Origin: JAAYJS01 sp964346185
Lineage (GTDB): Bacteria > Bacillota > Clostridia > Eubacteriales > Eubacteriaceae
Reading direction: 5' to 3'
NCBI GenBank assembly: GCA_964346185.1
Contig: CAYFTR010000035.1
Location: 1-15,284 of the forward strand
Length of the DNA stretch: 15,284 nt
In this document: in pieces, positions 1 to 7,285 of the stretch
How the letters are laid out: the number at the start of each line of letters is the position of its first letter
Numbering within the stretch: position 1 is the first letter of the stretch
Made by a program: the position numbers and the translations under genes
Notes under the pieces: generated by a model
What the model was told of the DNA's origin: nothing
The model's input: the letters and a program-made list of their open reading frames with translations, nothing else
The model's database searches: none

Positions 1-69
1 AACAGAAAAATTAAAAGATGTCAAGAGGACCGTGTTAATTTATTGTAGGTTTGGAGAATCCAATTTCTA

Positions 70-327
70 TCAGGTTAAGTTAATACTTATGTCCACCTTC
101 CTTGATGGACTGAAAGAATCGATATAAGGCATCCCGTTTGCTTCTTTGAAAAACACTCGTTGCAAAAGGAGCATACTCATATGTTTATTCTTTACCTTGT
201 CCTTATCCACAGTATTTTTAATTTTATCCTTGAGCATATCGATTTGTTTTCGAACAGACTCTTTTCTATCGTGTTTTTTCTCTGCTCTACTTAATATCGG
301 CGAATTGAAATCCGCGACGGTCATCAC
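70..327 (-). other. Possible truncated reverse-strand gene remnant, unknown function
   Basis: An 85-codon open frame on the reverse strand, Lys/Arg-rich and polar in its middle (KKHDRKESVRKQIDMLKDK), ending in a TAA near 70. Its composition looks more like a real soluble protein than the very hydrophobic forward-strand reading of the same bases. I do not recognise the family. Its first residues lie antisense to the DeoR remnant, so if it is real it has probably lost its own N-terminus at a junction near 300-310. No ribosome binding site was seen for the ATG at 327. It could equally be chance coding. A short forward frame (2-127) overlaps its 3' end and is also unrecognised. Confidence 0.2.
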
Positions 328-727
328 CTTTGATGTTACGATGGCGACGGACTTGGCAAGGTACCCTTATATTACAACCATTCTGGTAGGCGGTGTTCTG
401 GAACACAAAACCCTTTCGTTAGTAGGGATCGATACCTACAAAAAAATTGAAACATTGCAAGCGGATATCAGTTTTATCGGATGCGATGCTTTCAATCATA
501 TATACGCATTTTCAACATCCACTATGAGGGCGGCCATAAAAGAAAAACTGGTCGACAACTCGGATAAATCTATCCTCATGTGCGACAGCTCCAAATATAA
601 GCAAAAAAGTCTCAACGCATTTGCGAAACTACAAAACTTCGATTATTTCATTACAGATCGTCACAACGATCGTCTCAACAAATTTTTAAGCGAACAGCCG
701 TTGAAAAACGTCATTCAATCTGTATAA
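146..727 (+). pseudogene. DeoR-family regulator remnant (sensor domain only, HTH missing)
   Basis: DeoR regulators pair an N-terminal winged helix-turn-helix with a C-terminal phosphosugar-sensing domain, about 250 residues in all. Here only the second half is present. From about codon 56 (near 311) the order is family-like: a VITFD-type strand, ILVGGVLEHKTLSLVG (GG-x-L...VG), ADISFIGCDAF, and near the end ILMCDSSKY (LaDssKf) and YFITD (iITD). The 55 codons before it are Ser/Phe/Leu-rich and unlike any HTH, and none of the three forward frames upstream shows one. The true gene therefore appears cut near 300 and joined to unrelated DNA. The nominal ATG at 146 has no convincing ribosome binding site. 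Position directly upstream of, and codirectional with, a sugar-acid operon fits a former local repressor. It probably no longer binds DNA, so the operon may be constitutive or under other control. Family assignment is firm; inactivity is inferred. Confidence 0.75.
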
Positions 728-737
728 AGGTGGTGGT

Positions 738-767
738 TTAACACTTACAAGTCAATACTTTTATAGT
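738..767 (+). promoter_or_regulatory. Putative sigma-A promoter of the sugar-acid operon
   Basis: TTAACA (738-743) and TATAGT (762-767) are separated by 18 bases, a reasonable -35/-10 pair between the DeoR remnant stop and the dehydrogenase. A strong AGGAGG ribosome binding site follows at 796-801, nine bases before the ATG at 811. I saw no clear operator dyad in this gap. Prediction is by consensus only. Confidence 0.45.
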
Positions 768-810
768 AAACGGTTATATATTCAGCATTTTTAGTAGGAG
801 GTTAATTACT

Positions 811-1908
811 ATGAGCAAAGAGATTAAAGCAATGATTTTAGGCGATGCCATGATCGGTCACAAAGGGTTTGTGGAAGCATGGGATAAATACCTTGCGGGA
901 GATTTCGGATCCGATGTCATCGCGGGAGATTTCGAAACAAATTGGGATCAATTACAGTACCGACGTCTGGAAGTCGAAAAGCAAGGTCCGGAAATCGAAG
1001 AAGTCGATGCGCTTATCGCTGAAAAAGGCGCGGACAGAGAAGCGTTATTCGGACTGTTTGTACCGGTTTCAAGCAAAGTGATGGATGCCATGCCCAACTT
1101 AAGAGTGGTTGGTGTATCCCGAGCGGGATTGGAAAACGTCAACGTCGAAGAAGCGACAAAAAGAGGGATATTGGTCTTTAACGTCAAAGGCAGAAATGCC
1201 CACGCCGTTTCGGATTTTTCCATCGGCATGATGTTGGCGGAAGCTAGAAACATCGGTCGTGCCCACGCCGCGGTTAAAAAAGGCGAATGGCAAAAAACCT
1301 TCTCCAACTCAGACAATGTGCCGGAACTTAATGGAAAAACCGTCGGTTTAGTCGGCTACGGTTATATCGGACATTTGGTAGCTAAAAAATTATCCGGTTT
1401 CGATGTCAATGTGATTGTTTACGACCCCTACATCGATGCGCAAGAATTACAAAAAGACGGTTGCGAAAAAGTAGAACTCAACGATTTGTTTAAACGTGCC
1501 GACATTGTATCCGTACATGCAAGATTAACGGATGCCAACAAAAAAATGATCGGTCAGGAACAATTCGACCTGATGAAGCCCACAGCTATTTTTGTGAACA
1601 CCGCAAGAGCCGGATTGGTAGACTTCGACGCGTTAACAAAAACATTACAAGAAAAGAAAATTTTAGGTGCCGCCTTGGATGTCTTTATTACGGAACCCCT
1701 GGAAGAGGACAATCCCTTAAGAGATTTGGATAACGTAACCTTAACTACCCATATCGCGGGGACCACCTCCGACGCCTTAACCAACTCGCCCTTCTTATTA
1801 TTGGAAGATGTTGTGTCCTTCTTAAAACAAGGTGATGCTAGGTTTATCGTTAACAAAGAAGTGTTGGATAACGACGACTTTAAAGCATGGTTGGCTTCCA
1901 AAAAATAA
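811..1908 (+). CDS. D-isomer-specific 2-hydroxyacid dehydrogenase
   Basis: Cytoplasmic NAD(P)-dependent oxidoreductase that interconverts a D-2-hydroxy acid and its 2-keto acid. At 365 residues it is slightly longer than typical members (310-340). The Rossmann motif VGYGYIG is at residues 181-187 and Asp205 (YDPY) ends the next strand, a position that usually favours NAD. The family catalytic set is present: Arg266 in NTARAGLVD, Glu295 in FITEPL, His314 in TTHIAG. Around residues 99-106 lies a conserved-looking VVGVSRAG segment. The ATG at 811 has AGGAGG nine bases upstream. The gene is first in the operon, and its stop is followed 11 bases later by the aldolase start, so the two are probably translationally linked. 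In this setting it could oxidise an imported sugar acid to a 2-keto acid, or reduce hydroxypyruvate or a similar aldolase product. Relatives encoded beside FGGY kinases (the yoaD-yoaC pair of Bacillus subtilis) support a sugar-acid role. The substrate is not determined. Confidence 0.9.
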   Translation: MSKEIKAMILGDAMIGHKGFVEAWDKYLAGDFGSDVIAGDFETNWDQLQYRRLEVEKQGPEIEEVDALIAEKGADREALFGLFVPVSSKVMDAMPNLRVVGVSRAGLENVNVEEATKRGILVFNVKGRNAHAVSDFSIGMMLAEARNIGRAHAAVKKGEWQKTFSNSDNVPELNGKTVGLVGYGYIGHLVAKKLSGFDVNVIVYDPYIDAQELQKDGCEKVELNDLFKRADIVSVHARLTDANKKMIGQEQFDLMKPTAIFVNTARAGLVDFDALTKTLQEKKILGAALDVFITEPLEEDNPLRDLDNVTLTTHIAGTTSDALTNSPFLLLEDVVSFLKQGDARFIVNKEVLDNDDFKAWLASKK

Positions 1909-1919
1909 GAGAGAAAAAC

Positions 1920-2756
1920 ATGTTAGTTAACCTTAGAGAAATCATCCAAGACGCCTACAATAACAAGTATGCCCTGGGTTCTTTTAACGGTTATAATTTT
2001 GAAACCTTTAAAGGAACCGTCGATGCGGGCGTCGAAAAAAACGCGCCGGTCATTGTGGCCTTCGGTGCAAAATATTTGGCAAATATGAGTTTAAAAACCG
2101 CTTACGCCATGGTTAAAAGTATTGCCGATGAGGCAAGCATTCCGGTTTGTCTGCATTTAGACCATTGCGGCGATATGAATATTATTAACGAAGCGATTGA
2201 TATCGGCTTCGGCTCCGTTATGTATGACGGTTCCATGCTGCCCTTCGAAGAAAACCTGGCCAACACCAAAAAAGTGTGTGAAAGAGCCCACGCAAAAAAT
2301 GTATCCGTCGAGGCGGAGTTGGGCAGTTTGGCAGCCGGCGCGGAATCTCATGAAGGCTCCGCCGATGATAAGGAGATTTACACAGACCCGGACAAGGCAA
2401 AACAATTTGTAGAAGAAACACAAGTCGACTGCCTTGCGGTATCTATCGGAACCGTTCACGGTTTGTACAAAGGAACACCGGAAATCAGGATTGATATCTT
2501 AAAAGAAATCAACGAAAAATGCCAAATTCCATTAGTGTTACATGGCGGTAGCGGCACCCCGGAAGATGTTTTAAAAGCATCTATCGCAAACGGCATTTCA
2601 AAAATTAACGTCAATACGGAAATTTCCAAACAGGTTATAGACGATACGCTTAAATCCTTATCTGAGAAAAAGGTTCACTACAGTGTATTGTCATTAACAC
2701 AAAGAGACAGCGTTAAAGATGTTGTAAAAAAATATATGGAAATTTACAAAGATTAA
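1920..2756 (+). CDS. Class II (zinc) ketose-bisphosphate-type aldolase
   Basis: Zinc-dependent retro-aldol enzyme of the fructose/tagatose-bisphosphate aldolase family, 278 residues, the length of the short GatY/KbaY/FbaA type. Visible motifs are LHLDH with catalytic Asp81 and zinc ligand His82, VMYDGS (101-105), the EAELG segment (131-135), SIGTVHG with zinc ligand His180, VLHGGSG with zinc ligand His208, and KINVNTE (228-234). The last two bind substrate phosphate and sodium/potassium in known members. I chose the ATG at 1920 because AGAGAG lies just upstream and the family begins MLVNLREI-like; the in-frame codon at 1887 lies inside the previous gene. As the only aldolase in a cluster with an FGGY kinase, it most likely cleaves a phosphorylated keto-sugar (acid) to a triose phosphate or 2-keto acid fragment. 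It could also be an ordinary fructose- or tagatose-bisphosphate aldolase. The substrate is inference. Confidence 0.9.
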   Translation: MLVNLREIIQDAYNNKYALGSFNGYNFETFKGTVDAGVEKNAPVIVAFGAKYLANMSLKTAYAMVKSIADEASIPVCLHLDHCGDMNIINEAIDIGFGSVMYDGSMLPFEENLANTKKVCERAHAKNVSVEAELGSLAAGAESHEGSADDKEIYTDPDKAKQFVEETQVDCLAVSIGTVHGLYKGTPEIRIDILKEINEKCQIPLVLHGGSGTPEDVLKASIANGISKINVNTEISKQVIDDTLKSLSEKKVHYSVLSLTQRDSVKDVVKKYMEIYKD

Positions 2757-2811
2757 ATCATAAGGGTCTAATCAATTTACTAACAGTATTTAAATAAACA
2801 AAGGGGAGCTT

Positions 2812-3842
2812 ATGAAAAAATCAATTAAAATTTAGCGTTATTATTAGTGTTATCCTTAGTGGTCGGTTTTTTTGCCGGTTGTGGTGGCGGTAGCGGCAAC
2901 GGCAACGGCAAAGACCAATCGGCGTCCGGAGAAAAAGTGGAGCTGATTTTAGGACATATTCAATCTGAAGAAGATGTTTGGCATAAAGCGTCTGAAGTTT
3001 TCAAAAAAGAAGTGGAAGAAAAGTCTAACGGAGAGATGACCGTAAAAATTTATGCCAACTCAACCTTAGGCGGCGATAGAGATATGGTAGAAGGTATGCA
3101 ATCCGGTACCGTTGATATCGCGTTGGTTGCCGGAGTATTAGGAAACTTTGAACCTTCGATCCAATTATTGGAAATCCCTTACCTGTTTCACAGCGAAGAA
3201 GAATACGACAAAATCATTGACGGTGAAGTCGGTCAGGAAATCAAAGATAGAGTTTTAGATAAAGCGGGTGTTAGAATTCTCAGCTTCTGGGATAGAGGTC
3301 CCCGTCAGGTAACTTCCAACAAACCTATTAATACGGTTGACGATATTAAAGGTTTAAAAATTAGAATTCCTGAAATCAACGCAATGAAAGTTGTATGGGA
3401 AGCAATGGGAGCATCTCCGATTACGATGGCTTGGAATGAAGTTTACACAGCAATTGAACAGGGCGTTGTTGAAGCACAGGAAAACCCGATTCCTTTTATT
3501 TACAGTGGCGGCATTCACGAAGTTCAGGACTACCTGGCCATCACAAATCACAAATACGAATATGTTACCTTTCCGATTTCAGAAACCAAATGGCAAAGTC
3601 TGACACCGGAACAACAAAAAATTGTTGAAGAAGCGGCTAAAGTTGCGACCGAATGGCAAGATAAAGAAGTAGAAAGAATAACGGAGGAATTAACCAAAGA
3701 AATCGAGGAAAGCGGAGTGACCATTACCAAACCGGATACGCAATCCTTTATGGATCTTGCGGAAAAAGCAGGTAACGATTACGGTATGAGCCTGGATAAA
3801 GAGTTATACACAAAAATCTTAAAAGAGTTGGGGCGTCAATAG
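2812..3842 (+). CDS. dctP: TRAP transporter solute-binding protein DctP, frameshifted in its signal peptide
   Basis: Extracytoplasmic binding protein of a tripartite TRAP importer, here lipoprotein type. The mature part has SBP hallmarks: FWDRGPRQVTSNKPI, GLKIRIPE (the Arg that normally salt-bridges the substrate carboxylate) and MGASPITMAWNEVYTAIEQG. A strong AGGGGAG site precedes ATG 2812, which reads MKKSIKI and then meets TAG at 2833. The adjacent frame reads LALLLVLSL into VVGFFAGC, a lipobox with the lipidated Cys, followed by a Gly/Ser/Asn linker. One missing base in the A4/T3 tract at 2827-2833 would restore a normal signal peptide. As the sequence stands, the only usable start in the long frame is GTG 2847, which drops the basic N-region and lacks a ribosome binding site. 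It may be a true inactivating mutation or a sequencing error. The substrate is probably a sugar acid or other carboxylate, given the conserved Arg and the neighbours. Confidence 0.85.
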
Positions 3843-3888
3843 GCTTTAACGGCTCAAATCTCATAAAAGTAAAATAAAACGGGTGACA

Positions 3889-3933
3889 TCGACATATCTG
3901 AAGCTTTAAAATATTTAAAATCGGATATGTCGA
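3889..3933. repeat. Intergenic inverted repeat / stem-loop between dctP and the LarA-like gene
   Basis: A perfect 10-base inverted repeat, TCGACATATC (3889-3898) and GATATGTCGA (3924-3933), extends inward through one G-T and two Watson-Crick pairs to an A/T-rich loop of about 19 bases. No T-run follows, so it is not an ordinary intrinsic terminator. It could be an RNA processing or stability stem within the operon, or an operator. Function unknown. Confidence 0.6.
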
Positions 3934-3947
3934 CAACACCCCAATAA

Positions 3948-3985
3948 GCAGAGATAGAGGGCATATAAAAAAGCCGTCTCTCTGC
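3948..3985 (+). promoter_or_regulatory. Second hairpin just upstream of the LarA-like gene's ribosome binding site
   Basis: GCAGAGA (3948-3954) pairs with TCTCTGC (3979-3985), with an inner GGC (3960-3962)/GCC (3973-3975) pairing around an A-rich loop. It ends just before the AAGGAG site at 3989-3994. It could tune translation or transcript stability of the next gene. Confidence 0.4.
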
Positions 3986-4001
3986 GTGAAGGAGCCAACG
4001 A

Positions 4002-5264
4002 ATGAAACTTTTCGAAGATTCTTTTATACCGAAAATGTATCGTGTCAAACAGCATCAGAAGACGGTTAGCCTGGATGATGTCGAAGGAGCGGTTTTACAA
4101 CAGTCGGAAAAAATTTTATCGAGAATAAATAAAGGTGACAAAATCGGTATTGCCGCCGGAAGTCGCGGTATTTACGGGTACGATAAGATCATCAAAGCAA
4201 CGGTAACGGCAGTAAAAAAAGCCGGTGGCAGACCCTATATTATACCTGCTATGGGTAGCCATGGCGGTGCAACGGCAGAAGGCCAAATGGAGGTTCTTGA
4301 AAGCTACGGCATTAATGAAAAAAAGATGGAAGCTCCGTTTCTGGCAACGATGGAAACCGTTGTTGTCGGTCATACACCCGGAGGCATACCGGTTCACTTT
4401 GATAAAAATGCCTATGATATGGACGGCATTATCCTGGTTAATCGCGTCAAACCTCATACCGATTTTAACGGTGTGATAGAAAGCGGTCTTATTAAGCAAA
4501 TGGTGGTGGGGTTAGGTAAACAAAAAGGCGCCTCCGCCATTCATCGAAGAGGGGTTAAAGGTCTGACGGAGGGCATACCGGAATGCGCTCGTGTCATTTT
4601 ACAGGATTGTCCCATATTAATGGGGGTTGCTATCTTAGAAAACCAGGAAGATCGCACCGCGGAAATCGTTGTATTACCGGCGAAAGATTTTGAGGAAAAA
4701 GAAAAATTACTCTTAGAAAGAGCAAGGTCTTATATGCCCTCTTTCCCTATTGAAAACATGGATGTTTTAGTCTTACAGGAAATGGGCAAAAATATTTCCG
4801 GAACAGGCATAGACCCTAACATTGTGGGGCGGTATCTCATACGTAATGTTGAAGACCAAAAACCGAATATTTATCGTATCGTTTGCCTGGATTTAACGGA
4901 CGAAAGCCATGGGAATGCCATCGGTGTCGGTATCGCGGATCTGATTACAGAAAAAATGGCAAAAAAAATTGACTGGGAACCTACCTACATTAACACCATT
5001 ACCTCCGGTTTTTTAGAAAGAGGCTTTATGCCCGTAGTCGCCCAAAGTGATCGGGATGCCATCGACATTGCCCTGAATTGTTGCAATCGCTTAACGACAA
5101 AAGAAAACGCTCGCGTAATTATGGCGAAAAACACATTGGAGCTCAAAGAAATTATCGTATCGGAAGCGTTACTTGAAGAGCTGAAAAACAAAGAAGGAAT
5201 TGAAATTGTGGGTGAGGTCGAACTGAAATGGGACGAGCAAGGCTACCTCAGCCCGTTGTTTTAA
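4002..5264 (+). CDS. LarA/DUF2088-type protein, putative nickel-dependent 2-hydroxyacid racemase/epimerase
   Basis: 420 residues, ATG at 4002 with AAGGAG eight bases upstream. LarA enzymes invert C2 of 2-hydroxy acids using a nickel-pincer cofactor held by one Lys and one His. The LarA residue pattern can be traced: GSRG at 53-56 (substrate Arg region), GSHGG with His87, VKPH with His152 followed 13 residues later by Lys165, and His181. The spacing 87-152-181 resembles the LarA set His108-His174-His200 with Lys184, as I recall it. The usual LarA texts around these residues differ, so this is a divergent branch. Genes for cofactor synthesis (larB, larC, larE) are not in the window. Family members are reported to act on lactate, malate and sugar acids. 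Beside a hydroxyacid dehydrogenase and a GntP permease, a C2 epimerase for an aldonate is the best guess. Unusually, the gene sits between dctP and dctQ. Confidence 0.75.
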   Translation: MKLFEDSFIPKMYRVKQHQKTVSLDDVEGAVLQQSEKILSRINKGDKIGIAAGSRGIYGYDKIIKATVTAVKKAGGRPYIIPAMGSHGGATAEGQMEVLESYGINEKKMEAPFLATMETVVVGHTPGGIPVHFDKNAYDMDGIILVNRVKPHTDFNGVIESGLIKQMVVGLGKQKGASAIHRRGVKGLTEGIPECARVILQDCPILMGVAILENQEDRTAEIVVLPAKDFEEKEKLLLERARSYMPSFPIENMDVLVLQEMGKNISGTGIDPNIVGRYLIRNVEDQKPNIYRIVCLDLTDESHGNAIGVGIADLITEKMAKKIDWEPTYINTITSGFLERGFMPVVAQSDRDAIDIALNCCNRLTTKENARVIMAKNTLELKEIIVSEALLEELKNKEGIEIVGEVELKWDEQGYLSPLF

Positions 5265-5368
5265 GAAAAGCAAGTAATGGTTAAAGATTTAGTGGCATAA
5301 CATTACAGTAGAGCAATAGCGCTGACATCAAAACCGTTGCTTGTTTTCAGAAAGATATAAGAAGCAAA

Positions 5369-5845
5369 ATGAAAATAATAAGTAATGTATTGTAAAAAAT
5401 ACTCAAAAATCTATGTGCTTTTTTAATTGGTACGATGACTTTAGTTATTGTTCTGCAAGTTATTTCAAGATTTTCGGGAAGACCTTTCACATGGAGTGAA
5501 GAGGTCGGCAGATATCTATTTGTGTGGGTAACATTTTTCGGAATGGCCCTAGCGATTAAAACCGGTTCTCACACAGCTTTAACATTTGTTTTAGAAAAGG
5601 TAGACGATAAGACGCGAGGTTATTTGAAAATAGCCGGCTATTTTATGATGTCTCTTGTCGGATTGGTACTCTGTTACGGGGGCAGCAAACTAATAGCCAT
5701 CGCCTCTGTTCAGAAAAGTTCATCATTGCAGTTACCGATGTCGTTCGTTTATTCGTGCATACCGATCTCAGGTGTTTTGATTATCTTTTTTTGTCTTGAA
5801 AATGTAATCGACATCTTAAAGGGTGATCGGCAGATCAGCGAATAG
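5369..5845 (+). CDS. dctQ: TRAP transporter small permease DctQ, with an in-frame stop at codon 9
   Basis: Small four-helix membrane subunit of the TRAP importer. The family signature is clear: QVISRF, then FTWSEEVGRYLFVWVTFFGMALAIKTGSHTAL, then two more hydrophobic stretches before the TAG at 5843-5845. The natural start is ATG 5369, reading MKIISNVL, then TAA (5393-5395), then KILKNLCAFLIGTMTLVIVL, which completes the first transmembrane helix expected in this family. A single base change (for example AAA or GAA to TAA) explains it. Without readthrough, initiation could only occur at ATG 5435, which removes about half of helix 1 and has no good ribosome binding site. The gene upstream of 5369 also has only a weak AAGAAG site. 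dctM follows 46 bases later. Either nonfunctional or a sequencing error; TAA acts as a normal stop elsewhere in the window, so recoding is unlikely. Confidence 0.85.
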
Positions 5846-5891
5846 ATATTTGTGATCTACAGAAAATGAACAGAAATTCGAGGTGATTGTA

Positions 5892-7157
5892 ATGAATGTA
5901 GCTTTGTTAATGCTCATTGTTTTTATTGTATTGTTGGTAATCGGTATACCGGTAGGTTTTGCTGTCGGTGTTGCTTCTTTATCCGCTCTTTTAACATTAA
6001 ACATACCGATTCATGTTTTTGCACAACGCTTTTTTACAGCGGTAGATTCCTTTTCCTTGATGGCGATCCCGTTATTTATGGTAGCCGGATCACTGATGAG
6101 TCACGGCAGTTTGACAAGAAGAATTGTAGATTTTGCATTGTCCATCTTCGGTAATGTACGAGGAGCCTTATCTCAAGTAACGGCGGCTTCCGGCATTATT
6201 ATGGGCGGTATTTCCGGTTCCGGTGTTGCAGATACGGCTGCAATCGGTGCGTTGATGTTTCCGGAAATGAAAAGAAACAATTATGACGAAGCTTATTCCG
6301 CGGCCTTAATAGCGGCCTCCGGCTCGATCGGGTTAATTATTCCCCCGTCTGTCGCGTTGATTATTTATGGGGTGACCACCCAGGCGTCTATTGGGGACTT
6401 GTTTGTTTCTGGACTGGTACCCGGGGTTATGATCGGCGCCGCTTTTATGGTTTATTCCTATATTTATGCAAGAAAACATAATTTGCCTAAAGAAGACAGG
6501 AAAACCGGTGCCGAAATAATAAAACAGTTTAAAGAGTCGGCCTTATCTTTGGTTATGCCCCTGATTGTTATTATCGGTATCCGTGGTGGTTTCTTTACAC
6601 CGACGGAGGGCGGAGCGATTGTCTCCGCATACGCTTTAATTGTAAGTATGTTTATTCACAGAGACGTTAAAGTTAGGGATTTGCCGAAAATTTTCCTGGA
6701 TGCAGCCCTAAGCACTGCAACGATTGCTTTAATTATTTGCAGTACATCGCTATTGACATGGATTCTTGCGAGGGAACAAATTCCTCAGCAATTATCTGCC
6801 GCTCTCTTATCCGTGACCGATAACGCTTTTGTACTTGTGTTGTTTATGGAGGTTATTCTTTTAATTACCGGTATGTTCATAGACAGCGGGCCGGCGATTA
6901 TGTTTTTAGCACCTATTTTAGCACCGGTTGCGACCGGTATCGGAATGGATTTAGTACAGTTCGGTTTGTTTATGGTTATTAATTTGACGATCGGGCTATT
7001 GACACCTCCGGTCGGTACGGCACTTTATGTATCTGCAGGTGTTTCTAAAGTTAAAATTGGCGATATATCCAGGAAAATGGTACCGTTTATTGTGATTATG
7101 ATTACGGTTGCTTTAATGGTCGCGTTTGTACCCGGCTTGTGGAATATACTTTTATAG
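5892..7157 (+). CDS. dctM: TRAP transporter large permease DctM
   Basis: Large membrane subunit that carries out sodium-driven substrate translocation in TRAP systems. It has 421 residues, the normal length for the family (about 425), with around a dozen hydrophobic segments. Typical features are the N-terminal LLVIGIPVGFAVGVASL, the SLMAIPLFMVAGSLM segment, ASGIIMGGISGSGVADTAAIG, ASGSIGLIIPPSVALIIYG, and the C-terminal half repeat with IMFLAPILAPVA and TIGLLTPPVGTALYV. I prefer ATG 5892, preceded by GAGGTGAT, to the in-frame GTG at 5883. Unlike its partners dctP and dctQ, it shows no lesion. It needs both for transport, so its function depends on whether their 5' lesions are real. Confidence 0.93.
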   Translation: MNVALLMLIVFIVLLVIGIPVGFAVGVASLSALLTLNIPIHVFAQRFFTAVDSFSLMAIPLFMVAGSLMSHGSLTRRIVDFALSIFGNVRGALSQVTAASGIIMGGISGSGVADTAAIGALMFPEMKRNNYDEAYSAALIAASGSIGLIIPPSVALIIYGVTTQASIGDLFVSGLVPGVMIGAAFMVYSYIYARKHNLPKEDRKTGAEIIKQFKESALSLVMPLIVIIGIRGGFFTPTEGGAIVSAYALIVSMFIHRDVKVRDLPKIFLDAALSTATIALIICSTSLLTWILAREQIPQQLSAALLSVTDNAFVLVLFMEVILLITGMFIDSGPAIMFLAPILAPVATGIGMDLVQFGLFMVINLTIGLLTPPVGTALYVSAGVSKVKIGDISRKMVPFIVIMITVALMVAFVPGLWNILL

Positions 7158-7285
7158 ATTTTATAGTCAGTTTATTAAGTTATAGAGTTTTATACGGAAC
7201 TTCATAAAAACAAAGCTGTGTGAATACATTGGGTTACATTGCGCCTGATAGATCAAGTTTCAAAGCATATGAAAGGAAAATTATT

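Noticed and set aside
948..1316. 122-codon reverse frame inside the dehydrogenase
   Set aside because: It is an antisense shadow of conserved dehydrogenase sequence with no start signals.
2827..2833. Phase variation by slipped-strand mispairing in dctP
   Set aside because: The tracts are only four A and three T, too short for frequent slippage.
2812..2850. Programmed -1 ribosomal frameshifting in dctP
   Set aside because: The frame change would need a -1 slip, but the local sequence in frame is ATT AAA ATT TAG, which does not form an X XXY YYZ slippery heptamer, and no strong stimulatory stem follows. A mutation or read error is simpler.
3889..3933. Intrinsic terminator after dctP
   Set aside because: The stem is good but the following bases are C/A-rich with no T-run, so termination here is doubtful.
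5393..5395. Recoded stop (readthrough or alternative code) in dctQ
   Set aside because: TAA ends several intact genes here, and no readthrough signal or selenocysteine-type element is evident; a nonsense mutation or error is more likely.
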